From contig NC_053416.1 of the NCBI RefSeq assembly GCF_016859285.1, positions 6,708,501 to 6,772,500 on the forward strand: a stretch of 64,000 bases of DNA, read 5' to 3'. Shown here one piece after another: positions 1-12,900 of the stretch. The stretch comes from Xiphias gladius (lineage: Eukaryota; Chordata; Actinopteri; Istiophoriformes; Xiphiidae). The notes beneath the pieces are model-generated. The model was not told where the DNA came from, did not search any database, and saw only the letters and a program-made list of their open reading frames with translations. The number at the start of each line of letters is the position of its first letter. The stretch's first letter is position 1. The position numbers and the translations under genes were made by a program.

Positions 1-38
1 TGCGTTCTCCACCACCCCGTCCCGGGCGGGAAACAGAC

Positions 39-1450
39 CTGAGTGAAGCCAGCTGCGGAAGGTGAGGCTGCAGTTCTGCTTGTCAAATGGAAAGGCGTAC
101 ATCTCCAGGCTGCAGGCCAGCACCACCTGCATGGGCCGGTAGTTCTTCACTGAGCCGGAGGAGTTGACGTAAACATAGTGGATTGGCAGGGACTTCCCCC
201 CATCCACACTGGGAACACACACGGAGGAGAGGGGAGGTAAGGTGAGACATGGAAAACAGGGCGGAACATGAGACCCGTCAGGCTCACCTTTTTGTCACGT
301 TGACCTCCTTACATAACTGTAGAGGCCGTTCGGTGCTGCAGGGCGGCTCACGTGTTTATGAAGGGTGGTTTTCGGTCCAGTTCAAATTTGATTGATTTTT
401 GATTATATCTAGTAAGATTTAATTTGGGGGAGTTATGCTGTTCTAACAGCAAGTATGTATTTTTAATTTTCCGACTTTTTAGACAGCCCTTGGTTTCCAG
501 TCATTTATTATAGGTTATTTATCAACCTGTATAGACTTGAATCACAGTGAACACTGAAAAATAATACTCAGTTGCTCTGACATTTTCAAATATGTGACAG
601 CCTGCTAGCAAAGCAAGATAGCCTGCTATCCTTGACGATCCTTTTGTTTATGTTTGCACATATATTATAATTCATTTTGGAAGATAAACTTTGGTCTCAG
701 AGTCGAAATCCAATGTTTATTGCTGACCAAATATATGTCACTGACCGTAAAGTTAAGACTGGTGTTTTGAACTGGGAAGGTAACGTATAACAGTCCTGCC
801 TTTGTGTATTTTTGGTTAATTTTATTTATAGATTTTATATATCTGATATATATATATTTAAAAACTAACACAGACAGTGAAGTGCATGATGTTAGACTAC
901 AGTGAGGATAACAGGTGCACAGTTATGTAATCATCTGACCCTTTCCGAGCTGGGATGTTAACAAGAACACTGTTGTCACTGTTGCAAATTTAGTTTACTG
1001 CATCCTGCTACTCAATCTGCCAAATTGGCACTGCCAAGAACACAATTTTGAGCTTAAGTGTACTCTGTATTGAAGAAGGCCTGATGTCTTTTTGATACTC
1101 TCACTGGGAGTAAGAGATTTTTAAATTATAGCTTGAATGTAAGGATTCAGTGTTTGCTGCTTATGGAGTCCATTAGGCCTGGGCGAAGGTCTCTGCAAGT
1201 TGTTTTTCATAGCTTGCTGAAATCAGTGGAAGTCAATGACTCCCTTGCTTGGACCTAGGTAACACAGAAGACTCAAAAACACTGTAGACTGGGCACTGTG
1301 ATTTCGTACAATTCGCTAACAATAACATCAGGTATCCAGATGGCATCAGATGACAGTGAGATCTCATTGATTCCATCAAACTCCTCTGGGTCCCAAACCA
1401 GGAAGTCATCAGTCCAGATCTGAAAACAGCAGATGAGTTGTGCAGTAAAA

Positions 1451-1494
<44 letters not shown>

Positions 1495-3669
1495 AATGGA
1501 AAAGCAATTGTTTATTATAAGACACTGAAACAAAAGATTAAACTGTGTTATTTATAACGCAATGTATTCCAGTCAATACTGCATAATGAAGTGAGAGTTA
1601 TATTCACAAGACTTGTTGCATATTGTAAAGAAACTTTTAAATTCATACCCACTATATATATATATATATTATAATTAAGTTGTTAAAAGCTGATGGTGTA
1701 AATTATATGAGGCAGCCACACAGTAGAACTCATATGCCGATGAGGTAGATAAATTGGAGCTGTTTTAATTATTAAAATATGGATTTTATAGAGGGGACAA
1801 ATGGTTGTTTTCCTTTAGATTCACAGCTGTAAACAAAAAAGGAAACTGAGGAAAATGAGAGGCCACATACCTGTCTGTGCCAAATACTTATAGTAATGCT
1901 CTGTGTCTTTCCATCCTGGGGAAAAGAGAATGTCTTAATGATATTTTCTAAAAACACTATTTTTTATAGTATATCAAGGCTGCTGAATGGAACAGTTTAT
2001 GTTGAATTGAGTCAACCTCATTCCCATTACAGTCAAAGTTGTATAGTGCAACAGGAAAGACAGGACAGCTTTCAACAACACAGCACAGCAAAACAGCACT
2101 AACAAAACCATTATGTAAGTTAAAGAAAGATATTAAAATGAAAAAAAAATACCATAACGAACACTGGAATCTCAGGGTCTTGGACTTTTCGATTACAAGT
2201 CTCATATGTCTGGCCTTGGATGACCAAGAACCTTACAATGAGACTGAAAAAAAATGGTTTTACGCTACACATTAATTATAAGTTTTCAGATCTTCCTAAC
2301 CTGTGGAAGAAAAGACAAACTGAATTTTAGCAGCAGTGTGAACATAGCAGAGATCCTTCAAAGTTTACGTACCACATCGAGAACGGACTGCAGTATGAGG
2401 TCTATGGAGACAGTGGTAGCACTGGTCCAGTTGTGCACAGGCCGAACTCCGCAGTCGTACTTCCTCAGGAGGATCCTGGTCAGCTGGTTCAGAGCCGATC
2501 TCTTCGGCTTTTCTGGCACACATTCAGACAAATGAGCTAAAAGGCAAAGCTAAATTACCAACGGGGCAAAGTGAGGAACTGACGTGGCCACAGGTGTACC
2601 ACTTAAGCACAAAACTGAACTGATCACGGCTTTAAGGAGGCTTCTACATTTTTACGTAATGTCGAGGCTAAATATGTCGAGGACATGTCTTTATTGTTTC
2701 AATTGATATTACGCTAACATGGTGCAAGTTATTTAGTTAGATTTTATTCCTTTAATCAACACAAATGAATTGACACACAGGTATTCAGGGGTTCGTGGTA
2801 TTACAGCATTGGAGTAGTGAAAAGGAAGCTCTAGGAAAAATATAATAAAGTTGCCATGTCCACTATGTCCACTGGGTACTTAAAGGCATCACAATTCAAA
2901 AATAGTGTTTAGAAAGTCGGAGAAATATTAGATGAGGGGGGGGGCACTCGGGGGTAGAGGGGGTCCCCCTCAGCTCATTTCTACTCCGTAGCCTCTTACC
3001 TGGTTAGTCCAGCTCTGCTAAAAGTTTGAAGGATGTATGAAATCTATACCAGTTGCCAAATACAATGCAGGACAGTCCATAATGACAGTAAATGCTAAAT
3101 GAATTGATGCCAGATCTCAAGAAAAATTATATTTTAATATCAGATTGTGAGGATTGTGCGAGGCAACACAAATTACATTTCCCCTTGTTATAGCTTTATG
3201 ATTCCACAGCTTTTTATACAATAATATGAATGTATTTGCTTTACAGCGACGGCAAAATAACTGTTTTCTTACTTTTTATCATCACATGTGCATGAGTTTG
3301 ATTATGTTTAATGGTCATGTGAAATTTGATAGAAGTGAAAATAGACCCTCAAACTGCTGATACTGAATCTGTAATTGGCTCGCTGACCTAATGTAAGTAA
3401 TATGAGTAGGAAAGCAGTGAGTCACACTGTGGCAAGCAAACGCAGTTGTTTGAAATATCTGAAAGCTCCACAATAACGACGTCTGATGGAAAATTTCACA
3501 AAGCAGAAATCTTTGAAACAAAGCCCTGAAGGGAATTGATTAAAAATTGATAAACTGACAAATAAATACTTTATGCTATAAAGGATCGTATTCAATTGTA
3601 TGATCATTTCTTCGAGCCAAGAAAGAGCACCTTACCTGAGAGCAAGAGCATCAGCCAAATGAGAGACAT
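39..3669 (-). CDS. htr3b: 5-hydroxytryptamine receptor 3 subunit, HTR3B-like (5' part, exons 1-5)
   Basis: Subunit of a pentameric serotonin-gated cation channel of the Cys-loop family in the plasma membrane. Coding exons on the minus strand: 3636-3669, 2373-2536, 1871-1915, 1310-1419 and 39-208, joined in frame. The last three are 45, 110 and 170 bp, the sizes I remember for exons 3-5 of HTR3 genes. Exon 1 encodes a short hydrophobic signal peptide (MSLIWLMLLLS). The ectodomain shows VRPVHNWTSATTV, the aromatic-box region ISIWHRQIWTDDF, and the 15-residue Cys-loop with Cys, 13 residues, Cys (CSLEMYAFPFDKQNC). HYVYVNSSGSVKNYRP is closer to human HTR3B than HTR3A, which decides the subtype. 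The pore helices and C-terminus lie beyond position 1. It is divergent from usp28, matching the HTR3B-USP28 neighbourhood I recall in mammals. An htr3a-type paralogue is possible but less likely. Confidence 0.9.
1457..1490. repeat. AT microsatellite (htr3b intron 3)
   Basis: About 17 TA units. A shorter TA run lies at 1653-1669. Confidence 0.9.
3636..3669 (-). CDS. htr3b: htr3b exon 1, signal-peptide exon
   Basis: ATG at 3669 opens 11 codons plus one base before a strong donor (CTCAG then GTAAGG). The encoded stretch is Met-Ser followed by a run of Leu, Ile and Met, a typical signal-peptide core. Its phase-1 end joins exactly to the acceptor of 2373-2536 (TTTTAG at 2541-2537), giving LLLSAHLSECVPEKPKR. 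This exon is too short for open-reading-frame detection and was found by looking for a phase-1 donor upstream of exon 2. The 5' UTR start is not defined. Confidence 0.8.
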
Positions 3670-5618
3670 TAAGCTTAAAAATCAACCTTCCCGATTACAG
3701 GAGCTATCCAGGTGTCACATCCAAAAGTCTGCTCTGTTTACACAAAAATATCCACAGTTTCATCAAGTCGCTTCAACAGGGGCAGTGCTGAGTGTAGGGA
3801 AATAACGATGAACAGGGTGGCACAGAGAGTTTGGTTGCACAGATATTGATTTTCCACTGCCCGAGTAATGTGATACATATAATAATCAAACACGATGGAG
3901 AGGAAACTCCCTAAAGGTTTTGTTTAGTGCCAGTTTATTGCTTCATTACAGGGGGTCATAAACATTCAGGTGTCTGTTATTGTAAAGGTGTTTTGAACCC
4001 AGCTGAAAACACCAAAGAGCATGTAAATAAAATTCGCTGTTCGCTCTCGAACCTCCTAAGGTCACACATTTGTCTCCGAGGGCTTTACAAGCTGTACAAC
4101 AGAGGACACTAATCCTAATGAAGAACTAATGGTGATGTTGACATGAAAGAAATCCGATGTCCAGTTTACAACATCATTTAAACGTTCCTGAAAAGATGCT
4201 GAAAAGACACGTAAAGTCCCCTCTTGATTCACCCCAGACGCCTCCTGCACCTTTATTTAAAATGACGACAAAGCCCTCAAAGTTTCCAAATATTCCATAC
4301 AATTAGGGAAATGTGTTTAAAAAAGATGTTGGAATGGTGCGGCCATATGCAAACAACTTGTGTCTTGGGTTTGAATTTTTCACTCAGTATCATAAAGTAA
4401 AACAGAGTTTTTAAATGAGGCTGGAGCAACAGACACAGAAAATATATATTGTTCCTGTGTGATATCGTCAGGCAGTATGGGGGGGGGGTCCGAATTTTAA
4501 TTCAATGAAACATTTAGGGGAGAAATTAAGGAGATCGTAGGTTGAAATGTTAAAACAAATGTAATTTACACCTTACTACTGGAGTCCAGTTTCTTTACTG
4601 TTGATAAGCACACCCATGTTGTAAAAAAATTTAGCTACATTATGCTCCAAAAAAAAAAAGTAGTTTCCAGATGTTTTGAGGCACCAAAACACGGTAATTG
4701 GGTAATGGATTGCTTAACTGTTCTCTGTAGCCAAAAAAAACAAAAAAACAAAACAAAACATGGTCACAACATGTAACAAACAAACAATCAACAACAGCAT
4801 CCATCAGTGAATTAATGAATTCTATTGTCGGTGTTACGTTTAAATGTATATGTTCTCTGTCTGTAATCATGTAATCATAAAGAAAGAAGTTTTTTTCAAT
4901 CATTATAAATCGTTTTCACATTAAAAATAACTACTTTTGAAGTTTTTTTTAAAAAGTGAATATTATTTCAACATTCTATAGTTTTCTTTAACACACACAA
5001 GGAAAATAAACACTACAGTGGGAGTTTTCATGGAAAAACGTAACTAAACTCCTCAAACTTATATTGAAAATAAGGGCATTTTATCAGGAGAGAGCTTTAG
5101 AGACACACAGTGGAAGACGTCGGCTGACAGAGGAAAAAAAAATAAAACGTACGTAAACATAAAAGGTGTTTGATATGATAAAATATGCGTATATGTCAAT
5201 TACCAAAACGTGTCCGTGTTGCCCATTTTATGCAGCTATGAAAAAAAAAATAGAAATCTGGTTTTCCGGAGTTTGTTCTTTTTTTTTTTTTTTTTTTTTT
5301 TAATTTCTTTAACAGCTACGAATCAGAAAATAAAAGTGTAATGTCAAGCTGAACTCACCTGACATTACAGAGACATACTGTAAAGTCATTCAGGGCAAAA
5401 CAGCAAGAAGCGTCCTGCCGTTCGCGTTGCGAGAGCGCGCGCGTCCCCGTCAGCGATCGTTCTGGTGCACGCGCGTGTCTTGACAGGTGAGCGCGCGCGG
5501 CCGGCTGGTCGCACTGGCGCTTGTCAGCTGGAGTTGGCTTGACTCGGCGTCAGGGCTGAGAGCATTTGGGGAAAACGGGAAGAAACTCGGGTTTGTTTGT
5601 TTTTTTTTTAAATCTGCC
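3670..5618. promoter_or_regulatory. Divergent htr3b-usp28 intergenic region with CpG-rich core
   Basis: The start codons of htr3b (3669, minus) and usp28 (5619, plus) lie about 1.95 kb apart, head to head. Most of the interval is AT-rich. Roughly 5405-5560 is dense in CG dinucleotides (runs of GCGCGCGC) and probably holds the usp28 transcription start. A 22-base T run at 5280-5301 precedes it, with A runs near 4650 and 4733-4760. No coding exon was seen. A donor-like CAGGTGAGC at 5484-5492 could end an alternative 5' UTR exon. Confidence 0.55.
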
Positions 5619-8600
5619 ATGAGAGCTGAACAGACTGAAAATGGAGAAAATTCAACGAACTCGGTGAGCGCAAAGGACGAAGGAGCCGTTATTAACATAA
5701 CAAGTGACATGTTTGCATCGGAATGCCTGAAGAACTAACGTTGACACTAACCCCGCCGTTGTGTGGACAGAGTCCCGAAGCCCAAATCTGCCTTAAAAAT
5801 CTGTGATTTTAAAGTTACCTTAAATATCGTTTCATGTAAACGGGGTAGAAAAACAAACCTCAAAACATTTTCATAATTTGTAGAAAACACTTTTTAATTC
5901 GGCGGATATCAAATACACCAACCCGCTCTCATTTCAATAAAATTCAAACAAAATCTTTCCCAAATGTGGCTGACTAGCTAGCAGTAATTTCTATCTGAAA
6001 GCTTAGACTTGTTTAGCTTCTTATCTAAATACATGTGTGCTCGCTAAATGTCTGGTATCCGAGATTTGATTTTGAAAAGAAGTAACCAAAAGTAGTAAAT
6101 ATTATAAGTAAATGCTTGATACATTAATTTTTCACAATTGATCTAATGTTCTCAGTTGCTACTCACAAGGGACTAGAATCTATCACTACCATAGCCCATT
6201 ATTCTACAGATACAGGCTGTAAAAGATTTCATTTCTGTCTGTAGATGTTATTCTAGAGTGTAACATTTTCAGTACTTGGCTCTGTATCCATCCAACCAGG
6301 CTATTGTTATATCAATAGGCCTTTCTACTTAACTATTCCAGCCAGCCCTACAGTACATGACTCCAAGCTTCTAATTATGTTATGTACAAAGGATAAGGGT
6401 TTACATACAGTAGAAATTCTGTAGTGTCTAAATAAATCATAATGTTTGTTTGCATCTGTTTTTATGTTTGGTATTGACATAGAAGGTGTGTGTGTGTCAG
6501 AGTGAGAGAGAGAGAGAGAGAGAGTGAGAGACACCCAGTGCCTTTGTCACTCAGGTCTGGTGGCATGGTGAGTGGAATGATAAACAGAAGCCTGTGCTAT
6601 CCATGTCAGTAGCCTAAAATAGAGGCTAACCAAGAGGGTCTCAGATAGCTCCCGGACTCCATATAAGTCTGGTCAGCCCGCTCTTGGTTTCCTGTGTGTG
6701 TCAGAAAGATACCCTGACATGTTCACCAGCTGTTGGGGGTAGCAGGCTTTATATAGCGCCTCTCAATCAGCAGAGTCATATAATTTCTCTCTTGTGTCTA
6801 GGGGGTCATAAACATAGGACAGCCTGTGAGAGTTTGTGTTTGGTGTGGTGACACACAACTGATTCCACACAGCATTAGTACATTTCTATTAGCTTTTTAG
6901 TTTAGTTTAGAGGGAACAGTAGGCTAAAATACTTTATTCAACATGTCATCCCCAGTAAGGATACACTTGTCAAATCAAGATGAAAATCCATGGATAAAAC
7001 ATTTGTTCACATCTTCAGTAACTGCATTAAAGGAAGAGTTAAACATTCTGGGAAGTACAGTTACTTTTTATTTTTACAAAGAGTTAGATGAAAAGATTGA
7101 TACATCACGTCCGCCGCCACCAGCTAACTTAGCTTGGCACAAAGACTGGAAACAGGAGGACACAGATCCTGGCTCTGTCCAGCGGCGACACAATCCACCT
7201 ACCAGTACCTCTAAAGCTCACAAATTAAAACTCTATATCTCATTTGTTTAATCTGTGAAAACAACCCAAGTGTAAAAACGGCAATTTGCAATTTAATTGT
7301 GGAGGTATGTTTTAGATTATTTCTTGGCTGAGACCAGTAACGTGAATCTGAACCTAGCGTCCTGGAGTCTCTGCTGGTTGCTTGGCAGTGGGTCGTCATA
7401 CATGCTGTACAGACGTGAGACTGGTATCAATCCTCTCATCCAACTCTTGGTGAAAAGCGAATGAAGGAATTTCCCAAAATGTCGAACTACTCCTTTAATG
7501 CCGGTTATTAAAGCCCCTGAATTTTGCTCCATTTTTTTCAAACCGCATTGTCCTGACACAACTCACATGTTGACCTCAACAGGTTGGCATTTGGGCATTT
7601 GTCCTTCAGCTCCATATAGACGCCATGCTGTTCCATGAGGGTCACAAGCTACGATTGAAGCCTGCTTTTATCTTCAGGTCTCACATGGGCCTCAGTTTGT
7701 GTTCGCTAAAAGTATGTGGGGCATGGTGGACCCCAAGGGTTAAACATGGGTTACATTGGCTAGTTTTAAAATTTTAAATAATAAATCTACTTTTTATCGA
7801 GAATCTGTAGAAAAAAATGAGCAGTCTGTAGCTCGTGGCCCAGTTTTGTCTGTATGGTCAGCCCACATGAGGGTCAAATGCCAGAGCATCACTAGCAAAC
7901 TGTGTGAGTGCCACAAAGGAAATGTCGGCTTGAGCGGTGCATTAAGGAGCTCAAGCTTGTTTTCCCTGTGTCCTTTCCACTTAGCAGAGCGAAATGCTGA
8001 TCAACCAGCTGAGGGAGATCACTGGCATCCAGGACCCACAGATTCTCTACAGAGCCTTGAATGTAAGACCCAAGAAATCATCACCAGCTTTTAGGATCAC
8101 TGCCATTGTGCAGTAAGACAATTGATGGTATCTTCATTGTGTGTAGTACAAATCTTTTTTTGTCACAGTGCCAGCTAGTAAGTGACCTTTATAAAGTGTA
8201 ACACCATTACAGCTCTGTTAGATTCCAGCTACTGAACGGACAGGAATTAAACAGGTGGACACCTGTGTCATTTGAGATGTTCAGAAGGCATTTCTGTTTA
8301 ATACGTTACAGCTAAACACCTGGGACAGTTGCTCAATTTTCTCAGCTGGCATTCCAGCCTTGATAATAGCTGTTAACTCAAAACCCCTGTCCTCATTTAG
8401 TTTTATTGTGTTAATCTTTATGCAATAATGTTTATAGTATTTAACATTTCCTAATTTGACTGTCGGTACTACCAAGCATTGAAGTGACTTAGGTCAAACT
8501 GGGATAAAGTGATCAGTTTTCCTCAAAGCATTTCAGGGAATTTTTATATCATAAATATTGTTTGATGAAGAAATTTGATTTTAAAAATACCAAAGAGTTT

Positions 8601-9974
8601 GCAGCCAGACTAGAGGCCCTGTGAGGCTGTCATGCTCATTGTGAAGAAAGCTAGATAATAAGATTGATACAAGTTGATGCTCAGAGTTTTTTTTTTTTTT
8701 TTACTCTCAGCAGTCTTTGTTAATTAAATTTAAAACCCGGCCAGAGGATGGTGTCAGAGAAAAGTTCTTTGGTGACCTACAGTATACATGTATCTATAGG
8801 GTTTAAGATGTTATGAGCACCAAAGTGTTTAGATATGTTTCATAAAAATTTATCCTGCAGAGAAAATGAACGTCTGTACAAAATGTCATGCTTATCCATT
8901 CCTAGAGCCACTTTAGAAGCTGTTCTTAAAGTGTAATTAATGTCAAATGATCTCTGATTACATTCAAAGTACCCCTAGGATGCCAGATTTCCACCCCAGC
9001 ACAAAGCTTATGTTTTCAAACAGAACTGCAGTTGAAAAAAATCCTGTGGCGCTTGACTTAATAGGAAACCTCATAAAAAGTGGTAATTGACAAACAGTGC
9101 AATAAACAGACGGGCTGACTGTGGTGCAGACATCATTCAACCTCTTCTACCAGGGGCAGACAGAGAGAATGCAGGAGCTCACGGGTTTGGGAGGGGTACA
9201 TGTTGTCGGAGGTCCTTACCAAATTGGGTTCGCTTTGTTTTTATTTGTATGTATTTCATATTTGTTTATTTTGTTCCTGTGCTGTGTTGTATTGCTAAAT
9301 CTACTGCAGACACTAATAATATCCTAAATATCTGCCCTTATCTTTTCCTTGTCAATTCTCTTTAAGGCCAGTCAGGGTGACATTGGACATGCTGTTGGAC
9401 TGCTAACAACACAGCCTGCAGAGGTTCAGGATCCTGAAGAACCACAGGAGTCGGGGACCTCTGGAGAGGCCTGGGAGGGCCAAAAGGGTACAGCTAGAGG
9501 CTTTTGGCTTTCAAATATACAGCAGATGGCTGTTACGGAAAAGTAGTATGTTAATTCTGTTCAAATGGGACAGGATGGTTACAGATTGTTACAAAAGGTT
9601 AACCATGTAAGAGTATTCTGCAGCTCAAATATTTCCTTCCAATTTTTAATTATAAATTTTACAGTGTAGCACTTCTGTGTAGAGTTTGTCTATTTAATCA
9701 ACTTAATAAGGTCTCCACAGATAGAATGGTTAGTCAACAGCATAGCAGATGAATTAATATTATTAAGAACTGCGCAATGCAATGCATATGCAATATTATG
9801 CCCCATATTTTGCTGAAATTTAACACGAGACTGTTTTAACCAGAACTGTGGCATCTCGGTTGTCACATTCTTGTCTGTTTCTTCAGGGATTCGTAAAGAT
9901 GAACTGCAGACCGCCATAGAGCTCAGCCTGCAGGAGTCCCACAATGCCCAAGAGGAGGAGAGAGAATTCCATAG
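5619..9974 (+). CDS. usp28: usp28 exons 1-4: N-terminal ubiquitin-binding region
   Basis: Exon 1 (5619-5663) uses the first in-frame ATG, giving [15 protein letters not shown]. Reading upstream stays open to about 5487 but offers no ATG. Exon 2 (7988-8062) encodes [20 protein letters not shown], matching the human UBA-like start. Exon 3 (9367-9487) encodes [14 protein letters not shown] and an acidic tail. Exon 4 (9887-9974) encodes the ubiquitin-interacting motif [15 protein letters not shown]. The human VIDLT SUMO-interacting stretch just before that motif has no counterpart here, and none was seen in the 400 bp intron between exons 3 and 4. Intron 1 (5664-7987) carries an inverted-repeat MITE at 7024-7501. 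Confidence 0.88.
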
Positions 9975-12900
9975 GTTGAGGAAAATTAGCTTTCTATGCG
10001 ATGCTCCTTTTTTTTTATTTATCGCTGTCTGCTCACAACAAAGATACGAAAATGAAAATAGACACTTGTGAGTGTTCTTCTTCTCGGGCTCTCAAACTGC
10101 CTAGACCACAACCAAGATTATCATTATTATTATTACATACAGTTGCCAAGGTCAGTTGTCAGGTCAGTACGTCACTGCCTACAACTGACAGTCCATGCCT
10201 AACAAAAGCACACAGAACAGTTGAACTAGAATATATATGAAAGCTGTTTTGCAGATGGATCTGAAAAGACTTCTGGCATTGATTATCCCCTGTCTTTCCA
10301 TTGAGCACCGCCTCCCATCAAAGTTTTCACTTATCCAGTGAAATATCGCAACACCTACTTGATGGATTGGCACAAAACTTAATACAGTCATCAATGGTTC
10401 CCAGACAACGTATGCCAATGACTTTGTTGAGCCCCCGTTTTTTCCTGTAGTGCCACCACGAGGTTGACATTTCTGGTTCAGAGTGAAATGTCCTAACAAA
10501 AATTATATTAATCCAATACTTGGGTTTATTACCAAATACCTGCAAAACCTATGACATTACCATCAGCTGTACTTGGTGTGTAGTGCTAACTAAAAATGAT
10601 AGTTAAACTAAGATGGTGAACATGATAATCATTACCTGCTAAACATCAGCATGTTAACATCATCATGATGAGCATGTAGCCATATTGAAGTTAGCACACC
10701 AGGTAATCGCCTTTGTTTTGAGACATAGTTTGTGTTTTCCTGGCAGACTTTAGGGGGGTTTCACTCATAAAGGTTTTATTATACAACCTATGCTCTGGAC
10801 AGGGAATCTAACTAAGTCAATGTGTTTTTGATAGTGTTATCAAACCAGAGCTTTCAAATGGGTAATTTGATGTCCTACAGGGCTCTGGAGGCCAGTGCAG
10901 AGGAGAATGCAGCAAGAATGAAGAGGAAAAGATGTGAAGCCCAGAGTGAGATGTGCAGCCCTGCAGACTGGATCCGTCAGGACGACTGGCCTGTGGGCAT
11001 TCGCAATGTAGGAAACACCTGCTGGTTCAGTGCAGTCATACAGGTGAGAATGAGATTGGTTGCATTTTTGCTCCACAACATGGGTAGTTTGTCAACCGAG
11101 CTTGGCCAAATACTACTCACAGTGCCCTTTTCATTCAAAAAACACGTAATAAACAACTAACTAAAACAGGGCCATTTCCGACCATTGTGGCGCAGACAAA
11201 TAACAACAGCATGTGCACACACACAACAGCTGTCATGTTTCAGTTACAGTGCAAACATACTGTACCCACCACTGCTTTTTATTAATGAATTCACTCAGCT
11301 ATCACAATTATTATTGTTTTTAATTTGATAGATAAATGCGAAGACCACAATAAACCAATCAAATGTTACTAAAGTCCACTGTTATTGATATTAATATACA
11401 AAGAGGTAGAGAGGTAGAAAAACATTAAATTAAGTGCAATATATTGCTCTTAATTCCAGGGATGTCCTGATTAAGTTTTAAAATTCCAACCCTAATCCCC
11501 CTTTTTACTGAGCAAAATACAAGGTATACAGACAAATAATTTATTTTGGGAGCTGTCTTAAAGCACATAAGCAATAAATATCTTGGTCACGATACTTACA
11601 TGCAATTGTCTAAGTGTTCTGTTGATACATTGGCCCTGATATTTTACAGCCTGTGTTGATATGGGATGGGAGCCATGTGAAGTTAGATGAATGGGTGATA
11701 TGCTGCAAGTGTGGAATAGGTTAATAAGGGTTCCTGCCAAAGGACTTACTAAAAACATCTTATGCTGGGATTGTTTGAATAATAATAATAATCTTTATTT
11801 ATAAATAACCAGCCATGATCAAGGGACCTTGTAGAATTATTTTCAAAGCTTGGTTTACAGTATGTATTTAGAAATAAGTTGTAGTGTCAGTTATTTTAAG
11901 TCTCTGTTATTTACAAATTATACGTAAAAATGGCGGTAAGAAACGTTAAGCAAACCAGAATACATTGTGCTATTAAATACATTTACCATCCAAAGCCGTA
12001 TATCACTCTTAACCTGACCAATGACCTGATTAGAGATCTGTTTGTGGACACTAAGGATTTGGCATCCTGTCTTTGGCTGTGAAAACTGGATGCTTGTTTG
12101 AATGTGGATTACAGTACATGTTTACATACAGTACAAGCCGTTTGACTCAGCTCAGCCTTTGTTAAAGGCTTACCATCAATGACAGTGTTTTGTATTTAAT
12201 TTGTTAAGTTTATATCTGCTCTACAAGGCTTTACACACATGGATACAGTACAATATTTGCTTGCTTTCATTTTCGTTTTCTCTTGCCTCTGTGCAAAGTA
12301 GTGGTAGTGTCCTGTGACGTGGGATGGGCACCCGTGAATGAATGTAATTTGAATGAAAGTATTCAAAAGTACAAAATTCATAATACAGCTATAAGGTGCA
12401 CACCTACCAATTAGTCTGTGCAAAACTCTGTGCACGAAGTTCTTTCTGAGTGTCCACGTGTTCTAATGGCTTAAACAGCTCTCTCACTTCGCTCAGCCAA
12501 AGTTTATAGACTTGTTTGCCTTCCAAGATTTCTAACTTTAGTCTCTCAGAGGTGTCAAAACTTGTATTGAGGTAGCAACTGTCTTTCTGGCTTTCATCAG
12601 TCTCAATAACCTAGGTCTGATATTTTGTTCCACTGTAAAATTAGTGCACGCATGGTTGATATATTTAGTGATCTTCCGTTTTTGTTTCAGTGACCTGTTT
12701 TCAAAATTATCTCCCATACCGAGTTCAGCGCCCACCATGTTTTTAAAGTGGCAGCAGAAACACTGTGACAACAAAGAGATCTCACTTGAATCTCACCTTT
12801 TCATCAAAGCTATACCATGCTAATGGAATTAAACATCAGAAGCAAAACAAAAGTGTGTGAGCATCTTCCTGCTAAATGAGGACATACAGTATTTCTCTGA

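Noticed and set aside
5487-5618. In-frame extension upstream of the usp28 ATG
   Set aside because: It begins with GTG, contains no ATG, lies in the CpG-rich region, and has no counterpart in human USP28.
6943-7251. 102-codon open frame in usp28 intron 1
   Set aside because: It lies mostly inside the MITE at 7024-7501 and its translation follows a known repeat pattern, not a protein.
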